A stretch of DNA of 64,000 nt from NCBI RefSeq assembly GCF_020103695.1, contig NZ_JAHXBF010000001.1, positions 496,001 to 560,000 of the forward strand. The letters run 5' to 3'. The notes beneath the pieces are model-generated. The model was not told the DNA's origin, ran no database searches, and saw only the letters and a program-made list of their open reading frames with translations. The position numbers and the translations under genes were made by a program. Of this stretch, positions 8,332-15,224 are shown one piece after another. The DNA comes from Hyalangium versicolor. Lineage in GTDB: Bacteria > Myxococcota > Myxococcia > Myxococcales > Myxococcaceae. Within the stretch, counting starts at the first letter, position 1; each line of letters begins with the position of its first letter.

Positions 8332-10584
8332 TCAGGCGGCCAGCTTGCGCACCTGGGCGTCCAATCCGTCCAGGAGCCGCAGGACGTTGGCGCGCACCTG
8401 CTCGACGACCTGGGAGAAGAAGTTGGCCTGCTGGATCGAGGCCTCTACCCGGTCCAGCGGAGCGAGGAGCTGCTCTCGCGTGGTGTCCACCCGCGTGGCC
8501 ACGCCGTCGATCTGCTTCGCGGCGGTGTCCATGAGTCCTTCGGCCTGCTTGGCGAAGGCGGCGAGCGACTGATCGATGCGCAGGGTGATCTCGGCTTCGA
8601 CGCGCTCCTTGGCCTTCCGGGCCTCCGCGAGCGCCTTGTCCACCGAGGTGCTCACGGTCTGCATCCCGGATTTCACCTGCTCGCGAGCGCCCGACACCTG
8701 CTGCTCGATCGAGTTGCCCACGGCGGCCACCTGGTTGGCCGCGGTCTGCACGCCCTGGCCCAGCGACTCCTCGAAGGACTCGAGCTGTGTCTTCACCTGC
8801 GCCTTGAGCTGGTCCACGCGCTGGGCCACCTGGTTCGCGATCGCGTCGATCTGCTGCACCACCTGATCGCGCGCGGCGGCCACCTGCTGCGTCACCTGGA
8901 CGATCAGTTGCTGCACCTGGGTGACGGCCTGATCGATGGCGGTCTGCACGGACTGTTGCAGCGTCTCGACCTGTTGCACGAGCTGCTGTTGCAGCGCCTG
9001 CACCTGCTGGATGGCCTGGGCCTGTACCTGCTCCACCTGGGTGATGAGCTGATCCGACATCGTGGTGATCTGCTGGGCCACCTGGCTGACGATGCTGTCC
9101 AACTGGGTGGAGATCTGCGTCACCGCCTGGGTGATGGCGTTCATGGCCGGATCCACCAGCGGCTTGGGCAGGTCCTCGGAGGGGATGGCATCCAGCATCT
9201 GCACGGCGCGCGAGAGCAGGGACTCCAGCGTGCCGACGAGCGTCTTGAAGAGCGTCTGGAGCTGCTCGAGCTTCTCGGGCAGGAGCGAGAGGAGCCGCTC
9301 GATCTGCTTCTCGAGCTGGGCCAGGGTGTCCATCAGCCCGTCGAGCACCGAGAAGGCGGAGTCCACCGTCGTCTGGACAGGTGCGCGGATGTTCTCGAAG
9401 GTGGTGATCGCCGTCTGCATCAGGGTGTCGATGGCCTGGCTGCCCTGGGTGATGGCGGACTCGATCTGCTTCTGGACCTGATCGATCAGCTCCTCCACGA
9501 GCTTGATCTGGTTGGCCAGGGATTGGACTTGTCCGGCCAGGGTCTGCTCGAGCGCGTCGAGCACGCGGTTGACCTCGGTGCGGCCGGTCTCGATGGTCCC
9601 GTTGACGGTGGTCTCCAGCGTCTGGATGACCTGGGTGGCCGACTCGGTGGCCGACTTCACCTGGCCGCGAACCGGGTTGAGCCCCGCGCGGAGCTGCTCT
9701 ACCTGCCGGCGCACCTCGGCCTTGGAGGATTCGCCCGTGGACTTGATGTCACCGGCGACGCGCTCCAGGGCGGTGGAGGGAGGAGAGAGCACGGCCGTGA
9801 GCGCCTGCATCAGCTTCTTGGCCTCCTCGTCGAGGGACTGCCGTGTCTGCGCCACGGGGGCGAGCACGGCCTCCGTCGCGGAGGAGAGCTGGGAGGTGCC
9901 CTGGTGCACGGCGCTCTCGGCCTGGGTGCGCAGCTTCTGGGTCTCCTGGGCGACCTGCTTCTCGCGCTCGTCGAGCTCGGCCTCCAGCTTCTGGATCCGC
10001 TCCTTGACCTGCTCATGGGACTTCTTCAGCTGGTCCTGGAGCAGCTTCTCGCCGTCCTTGATCCGTTTGCTCTCCGCTTCGAACTCGGCCCGGAGCTTCT
10101 TGATGTCGTCCAGGAGCTTCTGCTCGGTGGACTTCATCTCGTTGGCGAGGATGCGGCCGGCCTGGAGGTTGAGTTCCTGGATCTGTTTCTGGAGTTGCTG
10201 CTCGCGGGCCTGGAACTGCGCCTGCGCGGAGTTCAACTGTTGATCCACCTCGGTCTGGATCCGCTGGAGTTCCTGCTCGAGCGTCTTCTCGGCGGCCTCC
10301 AGCTGGGCCTTCAGGTCATCCTTGCGCTTCTTGATGACGGCGAACGCGTCCGAGGCGATCGCCTCGCAGCGCTGGCCCACCTCGACAGTGAGAGACTCGA
10401 GCTGCTTGCCGAAGGACTGCTCCTTGGCGCGCGTCACATCCTCGATGGCCTTGCAGCGCGAGGAGACGGCGGGCTCGATGGCGCCCACGGAGGTGCGGAT
10501 GCGCCCCGCGGAGGCATCGAGCTTCCCGCGCAGGACGAGCACCTCGTCCGCGGCCTTGTCGAACCTGGCCCACAGCGCCTTCAC
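8332..10584 (-). CDS. Long coiled-coil protein (750 aa) downstream of vgrG, unknown function
   Basis: The product is almost entirely heptad-patterned and rich in Gln, Glu, Lys and Val. It includes Q-rich stretches such as QAQAIQQVQALQQQLVQQV in the middle (about residues 505-540) and KAEVRRQVEQL-like segments. It has no signal peptide, membrane helix or recognisable enzymatic domain. The start is a GTG that directly abuts, in the same frame, the TGA of the 74-aa coiled-coil ORF; GGAG lies six bases before it, so reinitiation is plausible. It ends one base from the convergent tssJ stop. Length and composition recall tape-measure or methyl-accepting-type coiled coils, but no specific family is claimed. 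It probably works with the neighbouring VgrG. Confidence 0.62.
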   Translation of the reverse strand: MKALWARFDKAADEVLVLRGKLDASAGRIRTSVGAIEPAVSSRCKAIEDVTRAKEQSFGKQLESLTVEVGQRCEAIASDAFAVIKKRKDDLKAQLEAAEKTLEQELQRIQTEVDQQLNSAQAQFQAREQQLQKQIQELNLQAGRILANEMKSTEQKLLDDIKKLRAEFEAESKRIKDGEKLLQDQLKKSHEQVKERIQKLEAELDEREKQVAQETQKLRTQAESAVHQGTSQLSSATEAVLAPVAQTRQSLDEEAKKLMQALTAVLSPPSTALERVAGDIKSTGESSKAEVRRQVEQLRAGLNPVRGQVKSATESATQVIQTLETTVNGTIETGRTEVNRVLDALEQTLAGQVQSLANQIKLVEELIDQVQKQIESAITQGSQAIDTLMQTAITTFENIRAPVQTTVDSAFSVLDGLMDTLAQLEKQIERLLSLLPEKLEQLQTLFKTLVGTLESLLSRAVQMLDAIPSEDLPKPLVDPAMNAITQAVTQISTQLDSIVSQVAQQITTMSDQLITQVEQVQAQAIQQVQALQQQLVQQVETLQQSVQTAIDQAVTQVQQLIVQVTQQVAAARDQVVQQIDAIANQVAQRVDQLKAQVKTQLESFEESLGQGVQTAANQVAAVGNSIEQQVSGAREQVKSGMQTVSTSVDKALAEARKAKERVEAEITLRIDQSLAAFAKQAEGLMDTAAKQIDGVATRVDTTREQLLAPLDRVEASIQQANFFSQVVEQVRANVLRLLDGLDAQVRKLAA

Positions 10585-10809
10585 TCAGGGCTCCAGTTCC
10601 GCCAACTCGGCGTCCAGCGCATCGATCTTCTGAGAGAGCCCGCTGCCCACCGATTCCACCTCGGGACGCAGGGAGCTCACGGCTGCCTCGAGCTTGCCGG
10701 TGAGCGTGTCGATCTCGGTGCGCAGAGGCTTCACGCGGGCGACGATGCCCGTGCTGAAGGCCTCCAGTTCTCCGCGAAGCTCCGCTACCTTGGCGCGCAG
10801 TTGCTGCAT
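10585..10809 (-). CDS. Short coiled-coil ORF in frame with the 750-aa coiled-coil gene
   Basis: This 74-aa ORF (starting MQQLRAKVAELRGELEAF and ending AELEP) has the same helical, Leu/Glu-rich pattern as the following protein and lies in the same reading frame, separated by one TGA codon at 10585-10587. Either it is a small separate partner protein whose stop couples translation to the next GTG, or the two are one 825-codon gene interrupted by a nonsense change or a sequencing error. A GGAG-type ribosome site precedes its ATG, and vgrG ends 28 bp upstream, so all three are likely co-transcribed. Confidence 0.5.
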   Translation of the reverse strand: MQQLRAKVAELRGELEAFSTGIVARVKPLRTEIDTLTGKLEAAVSSLRPEVESVGSGLSQKIDALDAELAELEP

Positions 10810-10837
10810 GGGTCTGCTCCGTCCTTGGGTTCGTGCC

Positions 10838-12769
10838 TCACCGCAGCTTCTCGAGCGAGGCCTTGGCTTCCGCCGCTGCCCCCGAGAGCTGCTCGACTCC
10901 CTGGTTCATCTTCGAGGTGGAGGCCTGGATGTTGGCCTTGGCTGCTGACACCTTGGAGCCCAGCTCGGTCCGAGCCCCCTTGAGTGCCGTCTTTGCCTCC
11001 GCCTGCGAGGCCTTGATCTTCGCACGCACGGCGCCCATCGCGCCCTGGTGGGCGGCGGACGTCTGCCCGATCGCTCCCCCTACGGCCGCGGTGAGATCTC
11101 CCTTGGCGGCCTCGACCTGGGGCGACACGTCATAGGTGGGCGTGGGAGCCGCGCCGCTGGGCGACTCCTTCACCTGGATGAAGAGGTGGCCCTCGCCCAT
11201 GCGGACGACCTGGGTGTCTCCCTGGGAGGTGCGGTGGATGCGCCACACCGGCTTCTCATCCTGGAAGTCGTGAGTGATGCCCGTCTGGCTCAGCTTGTTC
11301 AGGCCCATGAGGATCTGATCGCCCTGGCCGTCCTGTGGTGAGCGCACGCCCTGTTTCCAGTCGATGAAGCGGATGAGCTCGGCACGCTCGAGGTGGAGCG
11401 CCACCAGCACGCGGGTGTTCTTGTAGGGAGGGAAGAAGAACTGGCCCGGGAAGTGGATGGGCTCGGCGGGCACGCTCACCGTCTTGTTCCAGAGCGGTAC
11501 CGTGACATGGAAGGAATTGACGGACGTCTTCTCGTCTTCGGTGATGAGGTAGCGCCGATCCTCTGGCTCACCGCCCGGGGCATGCACGAGCCCCTCGACG
11601 TGGATGGGGTAGCGCGGCCCGCGGTAGGGCGGCAGGGTGACCACCGGATCCGAAGCGGACTCGAGCCGGACGGACAGGCGCACCTCGTATTGGGCGCTGG
11701 GGGCCTGTTGCCCGTCGTACTGGCCCTCGCTCGTGGCGGAGGCCTCCAACTCGAGTCCGAGCACCCGTTGATCGTCGCCCGCCCCCGTGAAGCTCTTGGG
11801 CCAGGCCGATGCTTCCAGGCGAATCAGCGCGCCAGGGAAGACATCCACGGCGGGGAACTGCTTGAAGGACACCTGGAGCTGTCGCTCCCGGAGCTGGAGG
11901 CGGGCCTTCTCCTGCTTCTGTCGCAGCTCGGCCACGTCGGTGACAGGGGTGCGCAGCAGCACGTCATGCGAGATGCCCGTGGCGGCCTGGGGCTGGTCGA
12001 GCTGCTCGGTGGTGGGGCCCTCGGCCACGGCATTGAGCACGCGTGAGCCGTGGCGGATGGGCGCAGGCATCTGGACCTGCACGCTGTGCACCCGGAGGCG
12101 GCCGAGCGCGGCGGCCTGGCCCGAGGAGGGCTTGCTGTCGGCCAGAAGGTATTCGTTCTTCTGGTTGTCGTAGCTGAAGACGCCGTTGTTCGAGTCCACG
12201 TACCAGAGGACGAAGTCGTAGAAGCTCACCTCGGGCGTGTCCGCGCCGATCCCGAGGCACAGCATGTCTCGCTTCTGCCGCAGCAGGGCCCAGTCCTGGT
12301 TGATCTGGAGACTGGCCTTGTGCAGGTCGATGATCTCCCCCATGGACATGGAGGTGTGCAGCTCGACCGGGCGGTGTTGCCGCCAGAGCACCTGGGCTGC
12401 ATCCGCGAACTCGATGGTGTAGCGGCGGAAGACGCGCTGCTCCTTCTGCGCGGTGCCGTGGACGTCCGCGAGGATCCGGCGGCTGCGGGCCAGGCCCTGG
12501 AGCACGATGGGAGCGGGCGGCGTGTCCAGGGAGGGATCGAGCGCCGTGACGGTCGCGCGCACCTGGAGGAGATCCGGCTTCGAGAAGGCCTTGAAGAGCG
12601 GTGCGTCCTTCTTCTCCAGGGAGGTCCAGAAGGTGACCGAGCCGGTGAAGCCATGGCTGGCCATGTGCACGGACAGGTGCTTCACCTGGCCACCCGGAAT
12701 GGTGAACGTCTGGCCGCCCACCGTGAGCGTCAGACCGAGCTGGAGCTCCACCTGGAATGGCGTACTCAC
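10838..12769 (-). CDS. vgrG: VgrG (TssI) T6SS spike protein with coiled-coil tail
   Basis: This complete 643-aa VgrG has an N-terminal gp27-like hub (residues about 1-330, with the typical phrase LHKASLQIN... and a YVDSNNGVFSYD segment near 195). The gp5-like OB neck follows (PFPGQFFFPPYK...RVLVALHLERAELIRFIDWKQG, then PQDGQGDQILMG). The C-terminus (about 545-643) is not a beta-helix but an Ala/Lys-rich coiled coil with repeated KA-SQAEAKTAL-type heptads. The start is GTG with AGAGGA upstream. It heads a - strand set with the two coiled-coil ORFs. Its neck matches the truncated VgrG at the left edge, indicating paralogues with different tips. Confidence 0.82.
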   Translation of the reverse strand: MSTPFQVELQLGLTLTVGGQTFTIPGGQVKHLSVHMASHGFTGSVTFWTSLEKKDAPLFKAFSKPDLLQVRATVTALDPSLDTPPAPIVLQGLARSRRILADVHGTAQKEQRVFRRYTIEFADAAQVLWRQHRPVELHTSMSMGEIIDLHKASLQINQDWALLRQKRDMLCLGIGADTPEVSFYDFVLWYVDSNNGVFSYDNQKNEYLLADSKPSSGQAAALGRLRVHSVQVQMPAPIRHGSRVLNAVAEGPTTEQLDQPQAATGISHDVLLRTPVTDVAELRQKQEKARLQLRERQLQVSFKQFPAVDVFPGALIRLEASAWPKSFTGAGDDQRVLGLELEASATSEGQYDGQQAPSAQYEVRLSVRLESASDPVVTLPPYRGPRYPIHVEGLVHAPGGEPEDRRYLITEDEKTSVNSFHVTVPLWNKTVSVPAEPIHFPGQFFFPPYKNTRVLVALHLERAELIRFIDWKQGVRSPQDGQGDQILMGLNKLSQTGITHDFQDEKPVWRIHRTSQGDTQVVRMGEGHLFIQVKESPSGAAPTPTYDVSPQVEAAKGDLTAAVGGAIGQTSAAHQGAMGAVRAKIKASQAEAKTALKGARTELGSKVSAAKANIQASTSKMNQGVEQLSGAAAEAKASLEKLR

Positions 12770-12947
12770 CGGGGTCGTCCTCTCATGCAGGGAACCGGGG
12801 CATCATGGCATATCTGGGGTCCATGCGTCGTCCGCTCCGAGGGTGCGCTTCGGTGGGAGGCGGAGGGCCAGGAGCTGGCTGTCCGTGTGGTGTCCGAGCG
12901 CCTGACTCTGTCTCGGGTTTACCCTGAGCCGCGGGGAGGGGGAGGCT

Positions 12948-13172
12948 ATGCTGGCCAGCAACGTTTTCGCGAAGGTGCTCGCATGTTCCTGACCGTACAG
13001 GGGCAAGGGGTGGTGGGTGCTCTCGGGAGAGGCTCCGAAGGGGCGGGTGCTCTACCTCAAACAGTGGGAGAAGGACGGTGTCCTCTACGGCTTCGAGTGG
13101 AGCCATCCCAAGGGCGCGAAGAGCTGGCAGGACGCCACGGGTGCCATCGCACGCAGCTTCAAGCTTCCCTGA
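12948..13172 (+). pseudogene. Small unknown gene interrupted by an in-frame TGA
   Basis: Starting at an ATG preceded by GGAGG, the frame reads MLASNVFAKVLACS, then TGA at 12990-12992. It continues in the same frame for 59 more codons to a TGA at 13170-13172, with a clearly protein-like sequence (GKGWWVLSGEAPKG, VLYLKQWEKDGVLYGFEWS, DATGAIARSFKLP). The aromatic-rich second part looks real, so this is most simply a short gene carrying a nonsense codon. A GTG at 13017 could instead start a 51-residue remnant. The 3' end overlaps the convergent sheath-like gene by 14 bp. Family unknown. Confidence 0.4.
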
Positions 13173-14586
13173 CGAAGCCAGGGAGCGGCACGGTGAACGC
13201 AAGCTGCAGGTGCGTGCCCGCGAGCTCGGGGCGCACGGAGGCTCGGATCTGGACTCCCCGTTCGCCTCTGCCCGTGGACACCACCTGTGCGTGAAGCTGG
13301 CAGTCCTTCTTCGAGCCGGTGGGAAGGAAGACCTCGGCGGCCCGGGAGAAGGCAGCGGCGATCGCGTCGGGGTTGGCTCCCGATGGCAGGCGTTCGGTGA
13401 GCTCCTGCGCGAGCCTGACGATGCGGCCCGTGAGGAGCTGTGCCGGCAGCGGGGTGGCATCACGGCCGCCATACACAGTGGGCGCCGCGGCCAGCAGCAC
13501 GGCGTTCGAGTCCCACCATCCGCCTACACCGAGAAGTCCCTGCGCCGCCAGCCGCTCCTGTTCGCGCAGGGCGAGCCCCACCTCGGTGGCGATGGTGGAG
13601 CCCGCTTGAGGCTTCCACACCGCCGGAGCCCGGGTGCCACTGCCGGGTCCCACGAGGCGCCCGAAGGTTCGCGTGTCGCGGAAGCTGGCGGCCAGCAGGG
13701 CGGCCACGGCGAGGGCTGGGCTGGTGAAGCACTGGCGGCGGATGCTCCCGTGCTGTTCGGCCATCATCACCACGGGATTCAGGGCCGCGCACAGCCAGCG
13801 AGAGACTTCATCGGCTCGCAGCCGGTTCCAGGCCTCAGGTGAGCGGGCCTCCTGGGGGACTGCTACGACCATGGGCAGCGAGGCCTGTTCGCCCAGGGAG
13901 GCAAGCGGGTGCAGGGCATCGAAGTCCGAGATCTCGTCGAGGATGAAGCACGCGTCGGGGCGCTGGAGGGGAGGACCGTCGAGGACCTGCGAGAGTGCAT
14001 CCACGAGCGATGAGGGCTCGACGTCGAGCACTTCGAGTTCCAGGCCACCGGACGCGGGGCAGTGTTCCCACAGCCAGCGCAGGCCGCGCCAGGAGGACTC
14101 CAGGCGCGCGACGAGGGGATGCTGGAGCAGGTCGCGAGCGGTGGCGAACAGGGCCTCCTCGAGTACGACTAGCGCGGCGCGGCGTGCGTCCTCGGAGGAG
14201 AGTGAGCCCTGGGCGGCCTGGGCCATGGCGGCGGAGAGGCGGCCCGGGCCCATCGTGGCCTTGAGCTGCGCGGCATCCTCGGGGCTGAGCGTGCCCGAGC
14301 CGGACAGCGCCGCCAGGGCGGTGCGAAGGAGGCGCAGGTCCGGAGTCGAGTCGATGACCGCCGAGAGTTGGAACGAGTGAAGGCCGTCGAAGGAGACCTC
14401 ATAGGCGTTCACATCGCTGGAGCCGATGCGGTCCTGAACAGTGATGCGCAAGCCGTTGGCCGAGCGGGTGAGATGCTCGGTGAAGGACGCCTCGGTGACG
14501 GGGAACCGCTGCCCCGAGGGCGAGGGACTGAATGCTCCCGCGATGAGCCAGCGCACGCGCGGGCCGGGTGGAGGGGTGGCGTCCAT
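13159..14586 (-). CDS. Fused, shortened TssB/TssC-like T6SS sheath protein
   Basis: The 475-aa product begins with a TssB-like segment: WLIAGAFSPSPSGQRFPV, then F-T-E-H-L, then a line of strands ending FHSFQL..STPDLRLLRTAL around residues 12-92. After a linker it shows a TssC hallmark near residues 158-176 (LVARLESSWRGLRWLWEHC, the xxLExxWRGLxxLV motif). TssB and TssC are normally separate proteins of about 165 and 490 aa forming the contractile sheath; here one chain carries both signatures in far fewer residues. The ATG is preceded by AAGGGAG. Function as a sheath, a sheath cap, or an assembly regulator cannot be told from sequence. Confidence 0.55.
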   Translation of the reverse strand: MDATPPPGPRVRWLIAGAFSPSPSGQRFPVTEASFTEHLTRSANGLRITVQDRIGSSDVNAYEVSFDGLHSFQLSAVIDSTPDLRLLRTALAALSGSGTLSPEDAAQLKATMGPGRLSAAMAQAAQGSLSSEDARRAALVVLEEALFATARDLLQHPLVARLESSWRGLRWLWEHCPASGGLELEVLDVEPSSLVDALSQVLDGPPLQRPDACFILDEISDFDALHPLASLGEQASLPMVVAVPQEARSPEAWNRLRADEVSRWLCAALNPVVMMAEQHGSIRRQCFTSPALAVAALLAASFRDTRTFGRLVGPGSGTRAPAVWKPQAGSTIATEVGLALREQERLAAQGLLGVGGWWDSNAVLLAAAPTVYGGRDATPLPAQLLTGRIVRLAQELTERLPSGANPDAIAAAFSRAAEVFLPTGSKKDCQLHAQVVSTGRGERGVQIRASVRPELAGTHLQLAFTVPLPGFVREA

Positions 14587-14776
14587 GGGCTCCCTTCACC
14601 CTAACCTGATCCGGGCCAGGGCGGGCGATGGAGTCCTCACGGGAGCCGTGGACGATTCGATGAGCCGTTTGTGTATGGCTGGGACTCTAAGGGGGAGTGT
14701 GTCTGCCAATGTCTTGGAGTCATTCCATGACAGATGGCTGGGAGTCCGTTCCCCGTGTTCCGAAGCCGAGCCCGTG

Positions 14777-14822
14777 AGGCAAGCGCTGTCAGATATTCAA
14801 CCGGTTTGACGCATGGAGCCAT
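14777..14822 (+). repeat. Direct repeat copy 1 (46 bp)
   Basis: Copy 1 of a bipartite direct repeat. It has 15 identical bases (AGGCAAGCGCTGTCA), a divergent middle of 14 bases, and 17 identical bases (TTGACGCATGGAGCCAT). The second copy begins 66 bp further on. Conservation of both ends with a free middle looks like two protein-binding blocks. Confidence 0.75.
14778..14791 (+). promoter_or_regulatory. LacI-family operator-like palindrome, copy 1
   Basis: GGCAAGCGCTGTCA is an imperfect palindrome centred on CG. Its reverse complement, TGACAGCGCTTGCC, matches one half and the centre of the TGACAnCGnTGTCA type reported for LacI-family NagR in other proteobacteria. An identical copy lies at 14844-14857. 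No LacI regulator gene is in the window. Confidence 0.35.
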
Positions 14823-14842
14823 GTGCAACTCTGGCGCCACGC

Positions 14843-14889
14843 AGGCAAGCGCTGTCACAGGACTGCTCTGTTTTGACGCATGGAGCCAT
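14843..14889 (+). repeat. Direct repeat copy 2 (47 bp)
   Basis: Copy 2 of the bipartite repeat at 14777-14822. It has the same outer blocks and a middle of 15 instead of 14 bases. The spacing between copies is 66 bp, a little over six helical turns, so both would lie on nearly the same DNA face. Confidence 0.75.
14844..14857 (+). promoter_or_regulatory. LacI-family operator-like palindrome, copy 2
   Basis: This site is identical in sequence to 14778-14791 and lies 66 bp downstream inside the second direct repeat. The tandem arrangement is compatible with cooperative binding or looping, which is inference. Confidence 0.35.
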
Positions 14890-14970
14890 CCCTGGAGGCC
14901 GTTCCGAGTCGTGCGAACTCTCTATCAGTCGTGCTCTTACGTCAGGGTGGTAATTCCTGAACCGAGATCA

Positions 14971-14984
14971 TGAATGCGTTTTCA
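14971..14984 (+). promoter_or_regulatory. LacI/cre-like operator TGAATGCGTTTTCA
   Basis: This 14-bp near-palindrome has perfect TGAA/TTCA ends and a central CG. It resembles the palindrome GAAAGCGCTTTC before the GH20 gene at 28154 and sits ten bases upstream of a possible -35 box, so it could be a shared operator for cell-wall-degrading genes. Confidence 0.35.
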
Positions 14985-14993
14985 TAAAACCCC

Positions 14994-15022
14994 TTTACTC
15001 TCCGAATAAGTAGCTTTACAGT
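14994..15022 (+). promoter_or_regulatory. Possible sigma-70 promoter for the DUF1111 gene
   Basis: TTTACT (14994-14999) and TACAGT (15017-15022) are separated by 17 bases in an AT-rich patch directly after the operator-like site. If used, transcription would start near 15029 and leave a leader of almost 200 nt. Matches to consensus are moderate. Confidence 0.25.
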
Positions 15023-15224
15023 AGGTCCCGGAAAATGCCGAGTGGTCTCTTCCTATTGATGGAATGACCGGGACCACAGCGTTTCGACGCATCCGGTCAA
15101 GGCATTGCACCCTGCGCGTCTGTCTTCAAACGCGCGGTTTCACCGCTGCACTGCGTCAGCTGCGCCCCATCCCTCGAGCATTCTCTGGATGAACACACGC
15201 CGAGAAGGAAGGTGAAGAAACGCC

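Larger units (their letters stand above)
14587..15224. other. 638-bp non-coding region upstream of the DUF1111-GH30 genes
   Basis: No plausible gene is seen here. The left part is GC-rich, whereas 14920-15060 is clearly more AT-rich than the surroundings. It holds two long direct repeats, three LacI-like imperfect palindromes and a possible sigma-70 promoter, all annotated separately. A small inverted repeat GCGGT-TTC-ACCGC lies at about 15136-15148. The long leader and repeated motifs suggest tight regulation of the downstream di-heme protein. Confidence 0.6.

Noticed and set aside
10585..10587. TGA considered as a selenocysteine codon (also at 12990)
   Set aside because: No SECIS-like hairpin was recognised directly after either codon, and coiled-coil and unknown small proteins give no redox context.
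12050..13294. Plus-strand open frame of 414 codons over the vgrG 5' end
   Set aside because: It overlaps the conserved VgrG coding strand, and its right part is out of frame with the protein-like small ORF at 12948-13172.
14777..14889. Paired repeats considered as a minimal CRISPR or insertion-sequence ends
   Set aside because: There are only two copies in the same orientation, the variable part is inside the repeat, and no cas or transposase gene is near.
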